DNA from: Pelagibacterium nitratireducens
GTDB taxonomy: Bacteria > Pseudomonadota > Alphaproteobacteria > Rhizobiales > Devosiaceae
Assembly (NCBI RefSeq): GCF_037044555.1
Contig: NZ_CP146276.1
Coordinates: 62,001-126,000 of the forward strand
Reading direction: 5' to 3'
Length of the DNA stretch: 64,000 bases
Shown piece after piece: positions 8,787 through 16,800 of this stretch. The translations under genes were made by a program, and so were the position numbers. Below the pieces are notes generated by a model that was given only the letters and a program-made list of their open reading frames with translations, made no database searches and was not told the DNA's origin. The first letter of the stretch is position 1; each line of letters opens with the position of its first letter.

Positions 8787-10632
8787 AGGCAGTGAAACCT
8801 GGCTCGCATCATTCGGTACGACGCCCTGGTCATACCAGACGCTCGGACGGCTCGGGCTCGCCCTTCCCTATGCCATGGCGGCCGTGATCGGCGTCACATT
8901 TCTGTTCGCTGCGCAAGGATCGCTTGTCATCCAGTTCGCGGGTCAAGGCGTCCTCATCGGAGGACTTGGTGCGCTCGCACTCGCGATCGTTTCGGAGGCT
9001 GCGCGCGTGTCCGGCTTCGCCGCACAGGTCCAAAGCGGATCGGCCATCGACTACCTCGATCTTTATTCCCTCGGAGGCGCGGCCATTGCCTTCGGAGCCG
9101 GAATGTTCGGCCTCAAGGTTGCACTCAAGGGAAATGCCGCTTTCGGTGCGACCGGTCCGAAACGGCTGACGGGCCGGCGGGCCATCCATGGCGATAGCGA
9201 ATGGATGGACAAGACGACGACCGTCCGCCTCTTTCCCGAGAGCGGCGGTATCGTCGTCGGTGAACGCTACCGTGTCGATCTCGATTCCGTATCGACCGTC
9301 AATTTCGATTCGCGCCGCAAGGAGACCTGGGGCAAGGGCGGGAACGTACCCCTGGTCTGTTTCGATTGCGGCTTCGGCTCGACCCACGGGATCGCTTTTG
9401 CCGGCTCCGGCGGCTACAAGACGACATCCGTCGTGATCCCGACCGCGCTCAAGTTCAAGGGCTCGATGATCGTCCTCGACCCCTCGACCGAGATTGCTCC
9501 CATGGTGGCCGAACATCGCGAAGCGCATGGGCAGGACGTTCTGATCCTCGATCCAAGGAGACCCAACGTTGGGTTTAACGTGCTCGACTGGATCGGCAGG
9601 TTCGGCAATTCGCCCGAAGAAGACATTGCCTCGGTCGCGGCATGGCTCATGTCGGAAAAACCGCGTGTCACGTCCGGCTCCGATGACTTCTTCCGCATCT
9701 CCGCCGAACAGCTCATCACCGGCGTCATCGCCGATGTGATGTTGTCGGATCCTGGCGACACGGTGAGCGAACGATCGCTGCGCGTCGTTCGTGCTCGCCT
9801 GGCCGAGCCGGAAGAGACCTTGAAGGAAAAACTCGCCGAGCTTTACGAGCGATCGACGTCGCGCTTCGTCAAGGAGGTCATTGCCCCTTTCATTAACATG
9901 ACGCCGCAGACCTTTTCAGGCGTTTACGCGACTGCCGCCAAGGAAACCCATTGGCTGTCTTATGACAGCTATGCCGCCATGGTGTCGGGCAACACTTTTT
10001 TGACCGACGACATCGCCAATGGCCGGATGACGGTGTTCATAAACGTCGACCTCTCGACCTTGGAAAACCATCCCGGCCTCGCGCGCGTCATCATCGGCGC
10101 ATTCCTCAAAGCCGTTTACAACCGCAACGGTGACCTTAAGGAGCGCGCCCTCTTCCTTCTCGATGAGGCCGCCCGCCTGGGTTACATGCGCGTAGTCGAA
10201 ACCGCCCGGGACGCTGGCCGCAAATACGGTATCACCCTCCTGATGCTGTTCCAGTCCCTCGGCCAGATGCGCGAGGCCTTCGGCGGCCGCGACGCGACCA
10301 GCAAGTGGTTCGAATCCGCATCCTGGGTATCATTCGCCGCGATCAACGATCCCGAAACCGCGAAATACATTTCCGACCGTTGCGGCCAGACCACCGTCGA
10401 GGTCAACCAAGTCAGCCGCACCTCGCGCGGCTCCGGATATTCGCGAACACGGTCAAAACAGCTCTCTCAGCGTCCGCTCATTCAGCCGCACGAAGTCATG
10501 CAGATGCGTTCCGACGAGCAAATTGTACTCACCAGCGGCAATCCACCTCTTCGGTGCGGTCGTGCGATATATTTCCGGCGGCCCGAACTCGCAGCACTCG
10601 TCGAGACAAACAGCTTTCAGGCGAGTGCATAA
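8716..10632 (+). CDS. traG: TraG, VirD4-type coupling protein
   Basis: This 638-residue ATPase links the relaxosome to the type IV secretion channel at the inner membrane. N-terminal hydrophobic segments (within about the first 125 residues) are followed by a TraG/VirD4 ATPase domain with Walker A FAGSGGYKTT near residue 229 and Walker B ALFLLDEAAR near residue 480. ATG 8716 is preferred over an in-frame ATG at 8695, since MTAKRLALLIVPAAL gives a typical membrane start; the gene overlaps traD. Length is normal for the family. Confidence 0.92.
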   Translation: MTAKRLALLIVPAALMIGAVLALRGSETWLASFGTTPWSYQTLGRLGLALPYAMAAVIGVTFLFAAQGSLVIQFAGQGVLIGGLGALALAIVSEAARVSGFAAQVQSGSAIDYLDLYSLGGAAIAFGAGMFGLKVALKGNAAFGATGPKRLTGRRAIHGDSEWMDKTTTVRLFPESGGIVVGERYRVDLDSVSTVNFDSRRKETWGKGGNVPLVCFDCGFGSTHGIAFAGSGGYKTTSVVIPTALKFKGSMIVLDPSTEIAPMVAEHREAHGQDVLILDPRRPNVGFNVLDWIGRFGNSPEEDIASVAAWLMSEKPRVTSGSDDFFRISAEQLITGVIADVMLSDPGDTVSERSLRVVRARLAEPEETLKEKLAELYERSTSRFVKEVIAPFINMTPQTFSGVYATAAKETHWLSYDSYAAMVSGNTFLTDDIANGRMTVFINVDLSTLENHPGLARVIIGAFLKAVYNRNGDLKERALFLLDEAARLGYMRVVETARDAGRKYGITLLMLFQSLGQMREAFGGRDATSKWFESASWVSFAAINDPETAKYISDRCGQTTVEVNQVSRTSRGSGYSRTRSKQLSQRPLIQPHEVMQMRSDEQIVLTSGNPPLRCGRAIYFRRPELAALVETNSFQASA

Positions 10633-10888
10633 GCGGCGATGTCCTAAGCGCAAGCCGACTCGCCCCCGTTTACCACAAGCTCCGGCCTTCTCTTCGGCGC
10701 TATGTGGAGAGCGCGTTCAGGCCTCCGCTTCGCTCCGCCCCTCGCGGGGTGGAAAACCGGGGCGGTCCCGGACTCCTGTATGTGCCGCCAAATGGTGGCA
10801 TGGCCGCTTGCCATTGTTCGTCGTTAGAACATTTGGCGCAATTTGGAGCGACGATGAGCGGAGTGTCGACCTTGTCTATAGGTTGATG

Positions 10889-11135
10889 TTACGCGGCGAT
10901 TTTGCTGTGTTGCAAGGGCAGATACTGAATTGTTTGTCGTTTGGTCCTTTCGCGGATTTCGATGATGGTTTGTGGTCCGCTGAAATAGGCGTCTACCCGA
11001 GATCATCTTGGTCAGGCTTCTGTGGTATCACTGGTGGTTGTGGTGTTCGATAAAGGCTTTGATCTTGGCCTCTTGGTCACAGGGCAAGAAGTGTAGTTCT
11101 CGAGCAAGACGTGGTTGAGGGTTCTCGGTACCTTC
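10889..11135 (-). pseudogene. relic of an IS3-like transposase C-terminus
   Basis: On the minus strand the segment translates, over shifting frames, to pieces typical of the end of an integrase-core transposase: LLENY, AKIKAFIEHHNHQ, DAYFSGPQTIIEIRER and TKRQTIQYLPLQ. At least two frameshifts and an internal stop interrupt it, so it is not functional. The rest of the element is missing. The 256 bp between traG and this relic hold no gene that I can support. It marks an old insertion at the border between the tra block and the accessory block. Confidence 0.6.
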
Positions 11136-11234
11136 GTGACGGTCCCTCCAACCATCAGCTTTTTGAATCACCGGGGCGCCATTGATTCAAGAAATTTGTT
11201 GGACCCAGCGGCCGAGCGAGGTGAAACTTCGGCC

Positions 11235-11489
11235 ATGACGCATTCCGCTCACAGGTCCATTCATCTTCGGCGCATCGATCCGGCCCGGAACATGCGTCGC
11301 TTCTATAGCCTCACTGTCCAGCCCACCCTCTTTGGCGGAACCTCGATTGTGCGCGAGTGGGGCCGGATCGGATACCGCGGCCAGATGATGGTGGAGACCT
11401 TCGACGCGGCATCCGATGCCGACGTGGCGATGAGCCGTCTGGAACGCGTGAAGCGGAGGCGCGGATATCGCGACATGCTTGCCGATTGA
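11235..11489 (+). CDS. WGR-domain protein
   Basis: This 84-residue protein consists of a single WGR domain: RFYSLTVQPTLFGG, then REWGRIGYRGQ (the WGR core) and a C-terminal helix FDAASDADVAMSRLERVKRRRGY. WGR domains occur in PARPs and in small stand-alone proteins of rhizobial plasmids and are thought to bind nucleic acid. ATG 11235 is chosen because the family starts close to this point; the frame is open to 11115 without resemblance. It is the only plus-strand gene between traG and 28 kb. Confidence 0.75.
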   Translation: MTHSAHRSIHLRRIDPARNMRRFYSLTVQPTLFGGTSIVREWGRIGYRGQMMVETFDAASDADVAMSRLERVKRRRGYRDMLAD

Positions 11490-11566
11490 TCGAAACCGGT
11501 CAAACCCGAATAGGTCGAGGAGGTGGGGAAGGTCCCGCCCGATCGGCGAGACCTTCCATATCGCGA

Positions 11567-11878
11567 TCAGTCCCGGTTCGGCCGGGACCAGATCAATTGC
11601 AGGCTCTCTTCGCCCTCCACCTCGATCAGGGTGGCGTAGATCGGGGCGGAGAAGCTCGGATCGTCCAGCTTGACCGAGAGGTAGTCGCGGCCCTCGCTAG
11701 AGGTCTTCTGCCAGGCAGCGCCCAACTCGACATTGGCGCCTGCCAAGATGCGGAAGTGCGGGCCCTTGTCGGAGGGGTTCTCGACGCGGACCAACTTGGC
11801 CTTGACGTTGAGGTTGAGGGTCTTGATAGCGCCGGTAAAGCCGTTGCTCGTGGAGGTGAAGGTGCCGATGGTAGCCAT
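11567..11878 (-). CDS. DUF736 family protein
   Basis: A 103-residue protein starting [20 protein letters not shown] and containing [15 protein letters not shown] and [14 protein letters not shown], which are hallmarks of DUF736. The family is almost confined to alphaproteobacterial plasmids and integrative elements; its function is unknown. ATG 11878 is preferred over the long upstream extension. A GC-rich hairpin (11954-11973) lies 76 bp upstream, like that of several neighbours. Confidence 0.85.
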   Translation of the reverse strand: MATIGTFTSTSNGFTGAIKTLNLNVKAKLVRVENPSDKGPHFRILAGANVELGAAWQKTSSEGRDYLSVKLDDPSFSAPIYATLIEVEGEESLQLIWSRPNRD

Positions 11879-11953
11879 GTGTCTCATTCCTATGTTTGCC
11901 GGGCCGCGTCCATCGCGACCTCGATGACGGTCGACAGACCGGGGGCGATCGGC

Positions 11954-11973
11954 CTGCACCCCGCAAGGGGCTG
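11954..11973 (-). repeat. leader hairpin upstream of the DUF736 gene (copy E)
   Basis: In gene orientation the core is CAGCCCCTTGCGGGGTGCAG, a CCCC/GGGG hairpin. The surrounding bases (about 11906-11993) align with the stretch 13515-13613 upstream of the ArdC gene, including the shared words GGAACG and AGTG after the hairpin on the plus strand. The distance to the start codon is 76 bp. The 500 bp between DUF736 and the ATPase relic hold no other feature. Confidence 0.5.
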
Positions 11974-12390
11974 GAACGAGAGTGGAAGACGGCCGGGAGG
12001 GACTTTCTTGTCCGCGAGGAATGGCGGTGCAGCCGCCAGGGGAAGAAAGTCGCGACGGTCGTTGCTGGGACAAGATCGAGAGCCCGCCAGAGCGGGATCG
12101 GTCTTCGGTCAGACCAGTCACATCGAGGACGCGGATGGGCGCGACTCTCGCGGAAACGGAATGATCATTGCCGGAACAGCGCGGCCGGACAACCCATTGC
12201 CAACGGCGCTCTAGCGAGGTGTGATCGAAATACAAATCGAGGTTCGACAGCGGTAACCAGGACGGGTGCAAAGGACGACCAGTCGCTTTCAACCCTGCGG
12301 CGGAGGTGCAGTCGCTTTCAGTCGACGGAACTTTAGCTTTCTATCTGCTGGGCTTTTGATTTCAATCGGTCGAAGAAAGTTGGCTCTCGA

Positions 12391-12555
12391 ATGTATCCCA
12401 GATTCGCAAAAACCAGGATAGAGGGAGCGCTGTCCGACACCCTTGTGGTTCTCATCTCGGGACCGCGGCAGTCCGGCAAGGCGACTCTGGCCATGGACAT
12501 AGCAGCTGACAAAACCCCATTTCTGACACTCGGTGACGCGACCGTCCTGCGGTCG
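12391..12555 (+). pseudogene. 5' fragment of an AAA ATPase (DUF4143-type) gene
   Basis: The first 55 residues of the frame read as the start of a DUF4143-type ATPase: MYPRFAKTRIEGALSDT, then VVLISGPRQSGKATLA with a Walker A motif and a later TLGDATVL. After about 12555 the frame runs into the antisense of the ArdC gene and all similarity stops. It is thus a truncated remnant joined to the 3' end of ardC by recombination. Confidence 0.6.
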
Positions 12556-12567
12556 GAGCGTGTAGCA

Positions 12568-13494
12568 TCAGACCGCCCTCCCCAATTCTTCCGCCTGCGG
12601 CTGGAGGTCGTGGAGATAATTGACCGCGCGCTGCGCATGGGCCGCGGACTGGAAGATGGCCCGCTTGTCAGAGCCAAGAATATCGATCCAACTCTGGATA
12701 TAGGCAGCGTGATCAAGCCTCGGCTCGAGCTCGGGAACAATGTCGAGGTCAGCGCAGAGCATGGCGGCTCCGAGCTCCACGAGCAATTCTTCGCGCGCGC
12801 GATCCGTAGCGTCCTTGTGGTAGCGGCTGAGATCCCTGTTCAGCCGGTGGGGAGCGGCTGTCCAATGCAGGGTTTCGTGCGCCCTGACGGCGACAAAAGA
12901 AGCCGCGTCTCGAAAGGATTCCGGTGACGGCAGCTGCACATGGTCGGACGAAGGCGCGTAATAGGCCTTGTCCCCGCCATAGCGAACGACCGCTCCGGTG
13001 TTGTCGAAGAAGCGGTCGGCATGCTCGATGCGCTGGACAGGATTGGCGACAGGGTCAGGCATCGCATAATACTGTGCGGGCAGACCCTCGATCTGGTCGG
13101 CACAAAAGACCGTATATGCCTTCAGAAACGGGATGCCGCGCTCGACTTCATCGCCCTGCGCGTCAACCTCGGTGCGCGTAAAGCGGTTGGCATAGACGAC
13201 CGTCGTGCCCGTTTCGCCCTTGCGGATGTGACCGCCAAGCTCGACGGATTGCTTGAACGTCATCCAGATCGGCGACACGAAACCCCGGGCCACCGTTTCC
13301 GACCACAGCAGCAGTGTATTGATGCCCTGGTACGGCAGGCCGTTGTGGCGTAGCGGGCGCGTGGTGCGGCCCGTTCCATTGCCCACACTCCATGGCTTCA
13401 CCCACGGGCGCACACCCTTATCCAGGTCCGCGACGATACGGTCGGTGATCTTCGCGTAAAGGTCGACGCGGGACTGCTTGTCTTTCCTGCTCAT
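12568..13494 (-). CDS. ArdC-like antirestriction protein
   Basis: A 308-residue protein with the ArdC layout: an N-terminal ssDNA-binding domain (ITDRIVADLDKG, then PWVKPW) and a C-terminal metallopeptidase-like domain with the zinc motif HETLH in VRAHETLHWT. ArdC proteins bind incoming single-stranded DNA and protect it from restriction in the recipient. ATG 13494 (MSRKDKQ) is preferred to an extension starting at 13542. It lies about 5 kb from oriT in the part expected to enter first and on the strand that the incoming DNA would template. A hairpin leader lies 80 bp upstream. Confidence 0.85.
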   Translation of the reverse strand: MSRKDKQSRVDLYAKITDRIVADLDKGVRPWVKPWSVGNGTGRTTRPLRHNGLPYQGINTLLLWSETVARGFVSPIWMTFKQSVELGGHIRKGETGTTVVYANRFTRTEVDAQGDEVERGIPFLKAYTVFCADQIEGLPAQYYAMPDPVANPVQRIEHADRFFDNTGAVVRYGGDKAYYAPSSDHVQLPSPESFRDAASFVAVRAHETLHWTAAPHRLNRDLSRYHKDATDRAREELLVELGAAMLCADLDIVPELEPRLDHAAYIQSWIDILGSDKRAIFQSAAHAQRAVNYLHDLQPQAEELGRAV

Positions 13495-13573
13495 TTTCGT
13501 GAACCTCCATTCTGGAGGCCGCGCCGATCGCGGCCCCGTCATGGCGATCCTTCAGCCGGGGGATCAGGAGGCG

Positions 13574-13593
13574 GGCGCACCCGCTACGGGCCG
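13574..13593 (-). repeat. leader hairpin upstream of the ArdC gene (copy F)
   Basis: In gene orientation the core is CGGCCCGTAGCGGGTGCGCC, a CCCG/CGGG hairpin. The longer stretch 13515-13613 resembles the region upstream of DUF736 (11906-11993). The distance to the start is 80 bp. Confidence 0.5.
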
Positions 13594-13811
13594 GAACGTC
13601 AGTGAAGGACGGCGAAGCCGTTGCGCGCGACACCGGACCCGGCAGGAGCGTCGTCCAGGACGGGGGCGTGGAGCGGCAAAACCCACACACTGTCTCTCAT
13701 CGGTTCGATACGCATTCGAGGCGCGGGCATGAGGGGGGCTTGGCGGGCGCCAGGGCGCTCCGCCCGGCGCGGCGTACCGCGGATGCGGGCCGCATCAAGG
13801 GCGAGGCCGGT

Positions 13812-13997
13812 TCAGTGAACCGAACGCGCACCGGCGAAAGGATCGTACTCAAAGAGCGGCGTGACTTCCCCGTCTTCAATCTCGTCGGCCGGTAGGACGC
13901 CGTATTCGTCGTGGGACTTGAAGAGGATGACGGTGGTCATCAGGGTGCGCGCGAGGCTCCAGGCGTGCTTCTGGGCGAGTTCGAGGTTGTGCGGCAT
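13812..13997 (-). CDS. small conserved plasmid protein, function unknown
   Basis: A 61-residue acidic protein starting MPHNLELAQKHAWSLARTLM and ending in FEYDPFAGARSVH. I recognise similar short proteins from rhizobial plasmids but know no function. ATG 13997 is chosen; the frame is open to 14072 through an inverted repeat. The start lies 6 bp from the inner edge of a 31-bp inverted repeat arm (14003-14033), which itself can form a GAGCGGG/CCCGCTC hairpin. Confidence 0.6.
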   Translation of the reverse strand: MPHNLELAQKHAWSLARTLMTTVILFKSHDEYGVLPADEIEDGEVTPLFEYDPFAGARSVH

Positions 13998-14002
13998 CTG
14001 GG

Positions 14003-14201
14003 GGCTCCATCTTGGGAGCGGGCCAATCCCGCTCGATGGCTCCTCAAAAGGCAGGCACCCGGGCGCGCTCACCGCAACGGCGAAGCCGGTGCGGCCGCAG
14101 CTTGGCTAGCGGACCCTTTACGGGTTGATCGTGGTAGTTCCGGGAGAATGCCAGGACGCCATCACAAGAGAGCGGGATTGGCCCGCTCCCAAGATGGAGC
14201 C
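14003..14201. repeat. 199-bp element bounded by perfect 31-bp inverted repeats
   Basis: The 31 bases at 14003-14033 are the exact reverse complement of 14171-14201, with 137 bp between them. Each arm contains a smaller hairpin, GAGCGGG-CCAAT-CCCGCTC. No transposase is encoded inside and no convincing target duplication flanks it. It could be a miniature mobile element or a large cruciform regulatory site. Confidence 0.8.
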
Positions 14202-14311
14202 GAGTGACGTGCAGAATTGGTCGCGCAGGCTGGATCAGCATGACATTCTCCCGCCCAACCGGCGTTATCTCAGAATGTGAAGAGTCAAGCTTATCCGACG
14301 CCGGCGAGCGG

Positions 14312-14694
14312 TCAGATCAGTTTGACGGCCCGAATGTCGACGCTTCGCGCCGCCTGCTTGATGGCTACGGCAATCTCACGCAGAAATGCGGCTCTCACGG
14401 AACCGATCGGCTTGGTGGAAACGAAATTGTAGTCCTTGTCCATCTCGACGCGATTGTATTGGTCGAGAAATATCCAGCACGGCGCGGCAAAACCAATGAG
14501 CCGGCATTCGGTACGCTCAGGGCCAGCTAACCTGCAACAAGCTCTTTCGAGGTGAAGGGAAAGAGAAACACCACATCCGGACTGCCCGGCGGGGTTATGA
14601 CGATGCAGACAGAGCGGGGCTACCGACCGCATTCCTCGCCCTTTTGCGCTTCGCGATGCCAGAGATAATGGAATCGGAGATGTGCCCTATTCAA
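14312..14694 (-). pseudogene. PemK/MazF-like toxin relic
   Basis: Read from a TTG at 14694, which overlaps the antitoxin stop, the frame gives NRAHLRFHYLWHREAQKGEE, then a TAG stop, then PRSVCIVITPPGSPDVVFLF and PFTSKELVAG, then another TAG. The similarity then continues in a second frame (LIGFAAPCWIFLDQYNRVEM, DKDYNFVSTKPIGSV) to the stop at 14312. The pattern of strands and the PITSK-like and LDEYNR-like blocks fit PemK/MazF-type plasmid toxins, though this is my reading, not a search result. Two stops and one frameshift mean no toxin can be made. Confidence 0.5.
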
Positions 14695-14942
14695 ACATCG
14701 GTCTTGTCAGGGTCGAGAATGGCGTCTATTCCCGCCATAAGCTCCTCATGAATATCGTCGGCTTCATGAAGCAAATAGGACTTCGTCGGGCTCGGCTCGC
14801 CGCGCATGCGGTGATGAATGCGGGCAGAGAGAACATATTGCTTTCCTTGCCGTGCTTGGTGAGCACGACCGGCTCGATCATCGCCGCCTCGAGGATTTCA
14901 CCCGAGGAGCGGTTCATATCGGAAAAAGGCGTATTGCTTCAT
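14691..14942 (-). pseudogene. Phd/YefM-like antitoxin gene with two single-base frameshifts
   Basis: From ATG 14942 the peptide MKQYAF... shifts frame in a run of five T (five A at 14923-14927 on the plus strand). It then reads SDMNRSSGEILEAAMIEPVV and LTKHGKE, the N-terminal signature of prevent-host-death antitoxins. A second shift at the run near 14842 restores YVLSARIHHRMRGEPSP and the tail HEADDIHEELMAGIDAILD. One base too many in the first run and one too few in the second explain both, so these may be real mutations or sequencing errors in homopolymers. Confidence 0.65.
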
Positions 14943-14962
14943 CACATGGCTCCAGCGCTTCA

Positions 14963-14982
14963 CGTAAAATAGGTATTTTACG
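14963..14982. promoter_or_regulatory. perfect palindrome upstream of the antitoxin relic
   Basis: CGTAAAATAGGTATTTTACG is a perfect 9-bp dyad with a 2-bp centre, 20 bp upstream of the antitoxin start. Phd/YefM antitoxins autorepress through short palindromes at this position, so it is the probable operator of the decayed toxin-antitoxin pair. Its A/T-rich sequence contrasts with the GC-rich surroundings. Confidence 0.65.
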
Positions 14983-15050
14983 CTGTTTTGCCAAATCGAG
15001 ACGTCGAAGCAACGAAGAAAGGGGCGGAGCCGGAACTCCGCCCCGGCCGC

Positions 15051-15638
15051 TCAATCCAGAGCCGCCATCTGCAGTTCGGCCGCCTTGCGATCGACGGTCT
15101 GCCCAGGATTGTCGACGTGGCGTTGGAACGGCTTCCAGGCTTCGCCGACGACCTCTTCATAGGCCGTCACGACACCTTCGGCCGCGCAGCGGAGCGCATG
15201 GGCCTGAATGCCCATATCGGCAGCGAACTCGCGCTTGCGTTGGGCATTGCTGTCGAACCCGACGGGACCGTCGAGATCATCGTCGCGGGCATCGCTGGCC
15301 GACTTCGCGGTCGCGTCTCGAGCTTCCGAGACCGCTCGGGAATAGAACTGGCCGGCGCCATGAGCGGAGCCGACATAAGAACCGACGATGCGCTGTAGGT
15401 GGATCTGCATGGCTCGTTCGCCGAGGCCTTCGCTCAGGGATTCGGCCGTGTCGACGATGATCTTGTGGTGGAGATCGCGGATACCGTCGCTGTCGACGAC
15501 GGGACGGCCGAAGCTTTCGGAGATGAGAAAAGCTTGCGCGCTGTCGGGACAGGCGAGCCGGACCATTTCGAGGGAGGCGCCCTTGCGGAGTTGGACGACC
15601 TTGCCCGATTGACGAGAGGGACGAGCGTTGCTGGTCAT
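15051..15638 (-). CDS. hypothetical protein of rhizobial plasmids
   Basis: A 195-residue soluble protein starting MTSNARPSRQSGKVVQLRKG. A central block (VVDSDGIRDLHHKIIVDTAE, SLSEGLGERAMQIHLQRIVG) and a helical C-terminus ending AAELQMAALD are visible; there is no signal peptide, membrane segment or known catalytic motif. Good codon bias and isolation from competing frames support it as real. A conserved hairpin (15783-15802) sits 145 bp upstream. Confidence 0.65.
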   Translation of the reverse strand: MTSNARPSRQSGKVVQLRKGASLEMVRLACPDSAQAFLISESFGRPVVDSDGIRDLHHKIIVDTAESLSEGLGERAMQIHLQRIVGSYVGSAHGAGQFYSRAVSEARDATAKSASDARDDDLDGPVGFDSNAQRKREFAADMGIQAHALRCAAEGVVTAYEEVVGEAWKPFQRHVDNPGQTVDRKAAELQMAALD

Positions 15639-16031
15639 GTGAGTTCCTTTCCTTCAAGATTGGACCGAAGGTTCGAGCCAGCCTCTGCCGGCCTCCCTTC
15701 GGGCGCGGGCAAAAGAGACCGGCGGAAAGACGGAGGGCTTCAGGGTCCGCGCGAACCGAGGCGAGCGAACCTGACTTGCGGGCCAGCAGGGCTTTCTGCC
15801 CTTGCGCAACCCGCGCGGGACAGGTTTGGCGAGAATGGTGCGTGCGGCCGCACCGCGGCGCGCCAGCGGCCTTGAAGGCTCCGCCCGCCGGTTTACGTCC
15901 GCGACAGAACCGAAGGGAGGCCGGCAGGAGCATCATTGCACCGGCACCCAATTTGAAAGAAAAGACCGTGGCCCCCCCGCAAACGCCCCTGCCGTCACTA
16001 TGGAGGTTGCGAGTCCGCTATGGTGCTCGTT
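15639..16031. other. gene-free leader region upstream of the 15051-15638 gene
   Basis: The 393 bp between two minus-strand genes contain no supported ORF. They are GC-rich and carry a conserved leader hairpin at 15783-15802. The length is unusual for an intergenic gap in this part of the plasmid. Confidence 0.6.
15783..15802 (-). repeat. leader hairpin (copy A)
   Basis: In gene orientation AGGGCAGAAAGCCCTGCTGG: stem GGGC/GCCC around AGAAA. It is nearly the same as the copy at 20037-20056 (AGGGCTGAAAGCCCCGCTTG), and similarity extends a further five or so bases on either side. It lies 145 bp upstream of the 15638 start. Confidence 0.6.
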
Positions 16032-16343
16032 TCATCGACAGTGGTCTTCGCCCTCACGGCTGGGATCGCGCGCTCCTGCCGGGTAGCTTTCGGCTGAGCT
16101 CATCGATTTCACCGCTCCGCTCGAAGCCGAGCTAGTCGACATAGGCGGGAACATGGCGTCATCGGATCGGGTCCAGCGCGATCCCCCGCGCGGATGCGCT
16201 TTCGCCTTCGTCTTGGCGATCGTCGTCATGTGTTCCGCCCTGGCCGAAATCTGACGTTCGATCCGTTCGAGATGCGCCCTCGTCTGCCGGTGTGCCGCTT
16301 CCATCCGGCAGAGCAAGTTCGTTAGCGTGGCGGCCATCATGAC
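16032..16343 (-). CDS. small hypothetical protein, last of a coupled series
   Basis: About 103 residues from ATG 16343/16340. The N-terminal part (LTNLLCRMEAAHRQTRAHLE, RIERQISARAEHM) is strongly helical; the C-terminal half is Ser-rich and low in structure. The start overlaps the stop of the preceding ORF in ATGA fashion, so it is translationally coupled to it. No family is recognised. Confidence 0.45.
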   Translation of the reverse strand, partial: VMMAATLTNLLCRMEAAHRQTRAHLERIERQISARAEHMTTIAKTKAKAHPRGGSRWTRSDDAMFPPMSTSSASSGAVKSMSSAESYPAGARDPSREGEDHCR

Positions 16344-16600
16344 GCGGCTCTTTTCGGCCCTACGGCGGACCATTGCGGAAACCGTGAGGTTCCGGGCCTA
16401 TAATCGGACGGGATGGTGACCGCGGCCATGGACGCGGCCAAGCCTTCGCCGGCGACGGCCCGGTCGAGAATGCGGCCTGCAGCCGGCACGGGTTGCGCGG
16501 GGCGGTCGAGGTGTGCCTCGAGCGCCGCAACGATGTCTGCTCGCGGATTGGAGCCATTCGTATCGACAACGAGGTGGACGGCGACGAGGAAGGTGGTCAC
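16337..16600 (-). CDS. small hypothetical protein, coupled
   Basis: An 87-residue protein with a GTG start (16600) that overlaps the stop of the upstream ORF (GTGA). It begins with a hydrophobic strand (TTFLVAVHLVVDTNG) and is rich in Ala and Pro later. I recognise no family. The run of stop/start overlaps is the main support. Confidence 0.45.
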   Translation of the reverse strand: MTTFLVAVHLVVDTNGSNPRADIVAALEAHLDRPAQPVPAAGRILDRAVAGEGLAASMAAVTIPSDYRPGTSRFPQWSAVGPKRAAS

Positions 16601-16800
16601 GAGCTTTGTCTCCCTTTTGGATTGATGAAGTCAGGCGCGCGGATCGAGATGAGAGCGGCGCATTTCCATGCGTCGGCGCCGGCGAGCCGATCGGGGTGGC
16701 GCCTGTGATGGATGACGAGGCGGGGATGGGTGCCCTCGAGCCGGAAGCTGGCTCGCCAGCCGAAAGCCATGGCGATGAGTTTCCAGGGGACGGACATCAT
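16597..16800 (-). CDS. small hypothetical protein, coupled
   Basis: A 67-residue basic protein from ATG 16800 or 16797 (MMSVPWKLIAMAFGWRASFR). The start overlaps the stop of the upstream DUF7007-like gene. Repeated Trp and His (RLVIHHRRHPDRL) are notable, but I recognise no family. Confidence 0.45.
   Translation of the reverse strand: MMSVPWKLIAMAFGWRASFRLEGTHPRLVIHHRRHPDRLAGADAWKCAALISIRAPDFINPKGRQSS

Noticed and set aside
9960-11110. A new gene downstream of traG on the plus strand (frames of 193 and 176 residues)
   Set aside because: The frames overlap the end of traG and the IS relic and have no resemblance; the segment is better explained by the IS3-like relic on the minus strand.
12391-12927. 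Full 178-residue plus-strand ORF as an intact ATPase
   Set aside because: Only its first 55 residues resemble an ATPase; the rest is antisense to ardC, so it was called a fragment.
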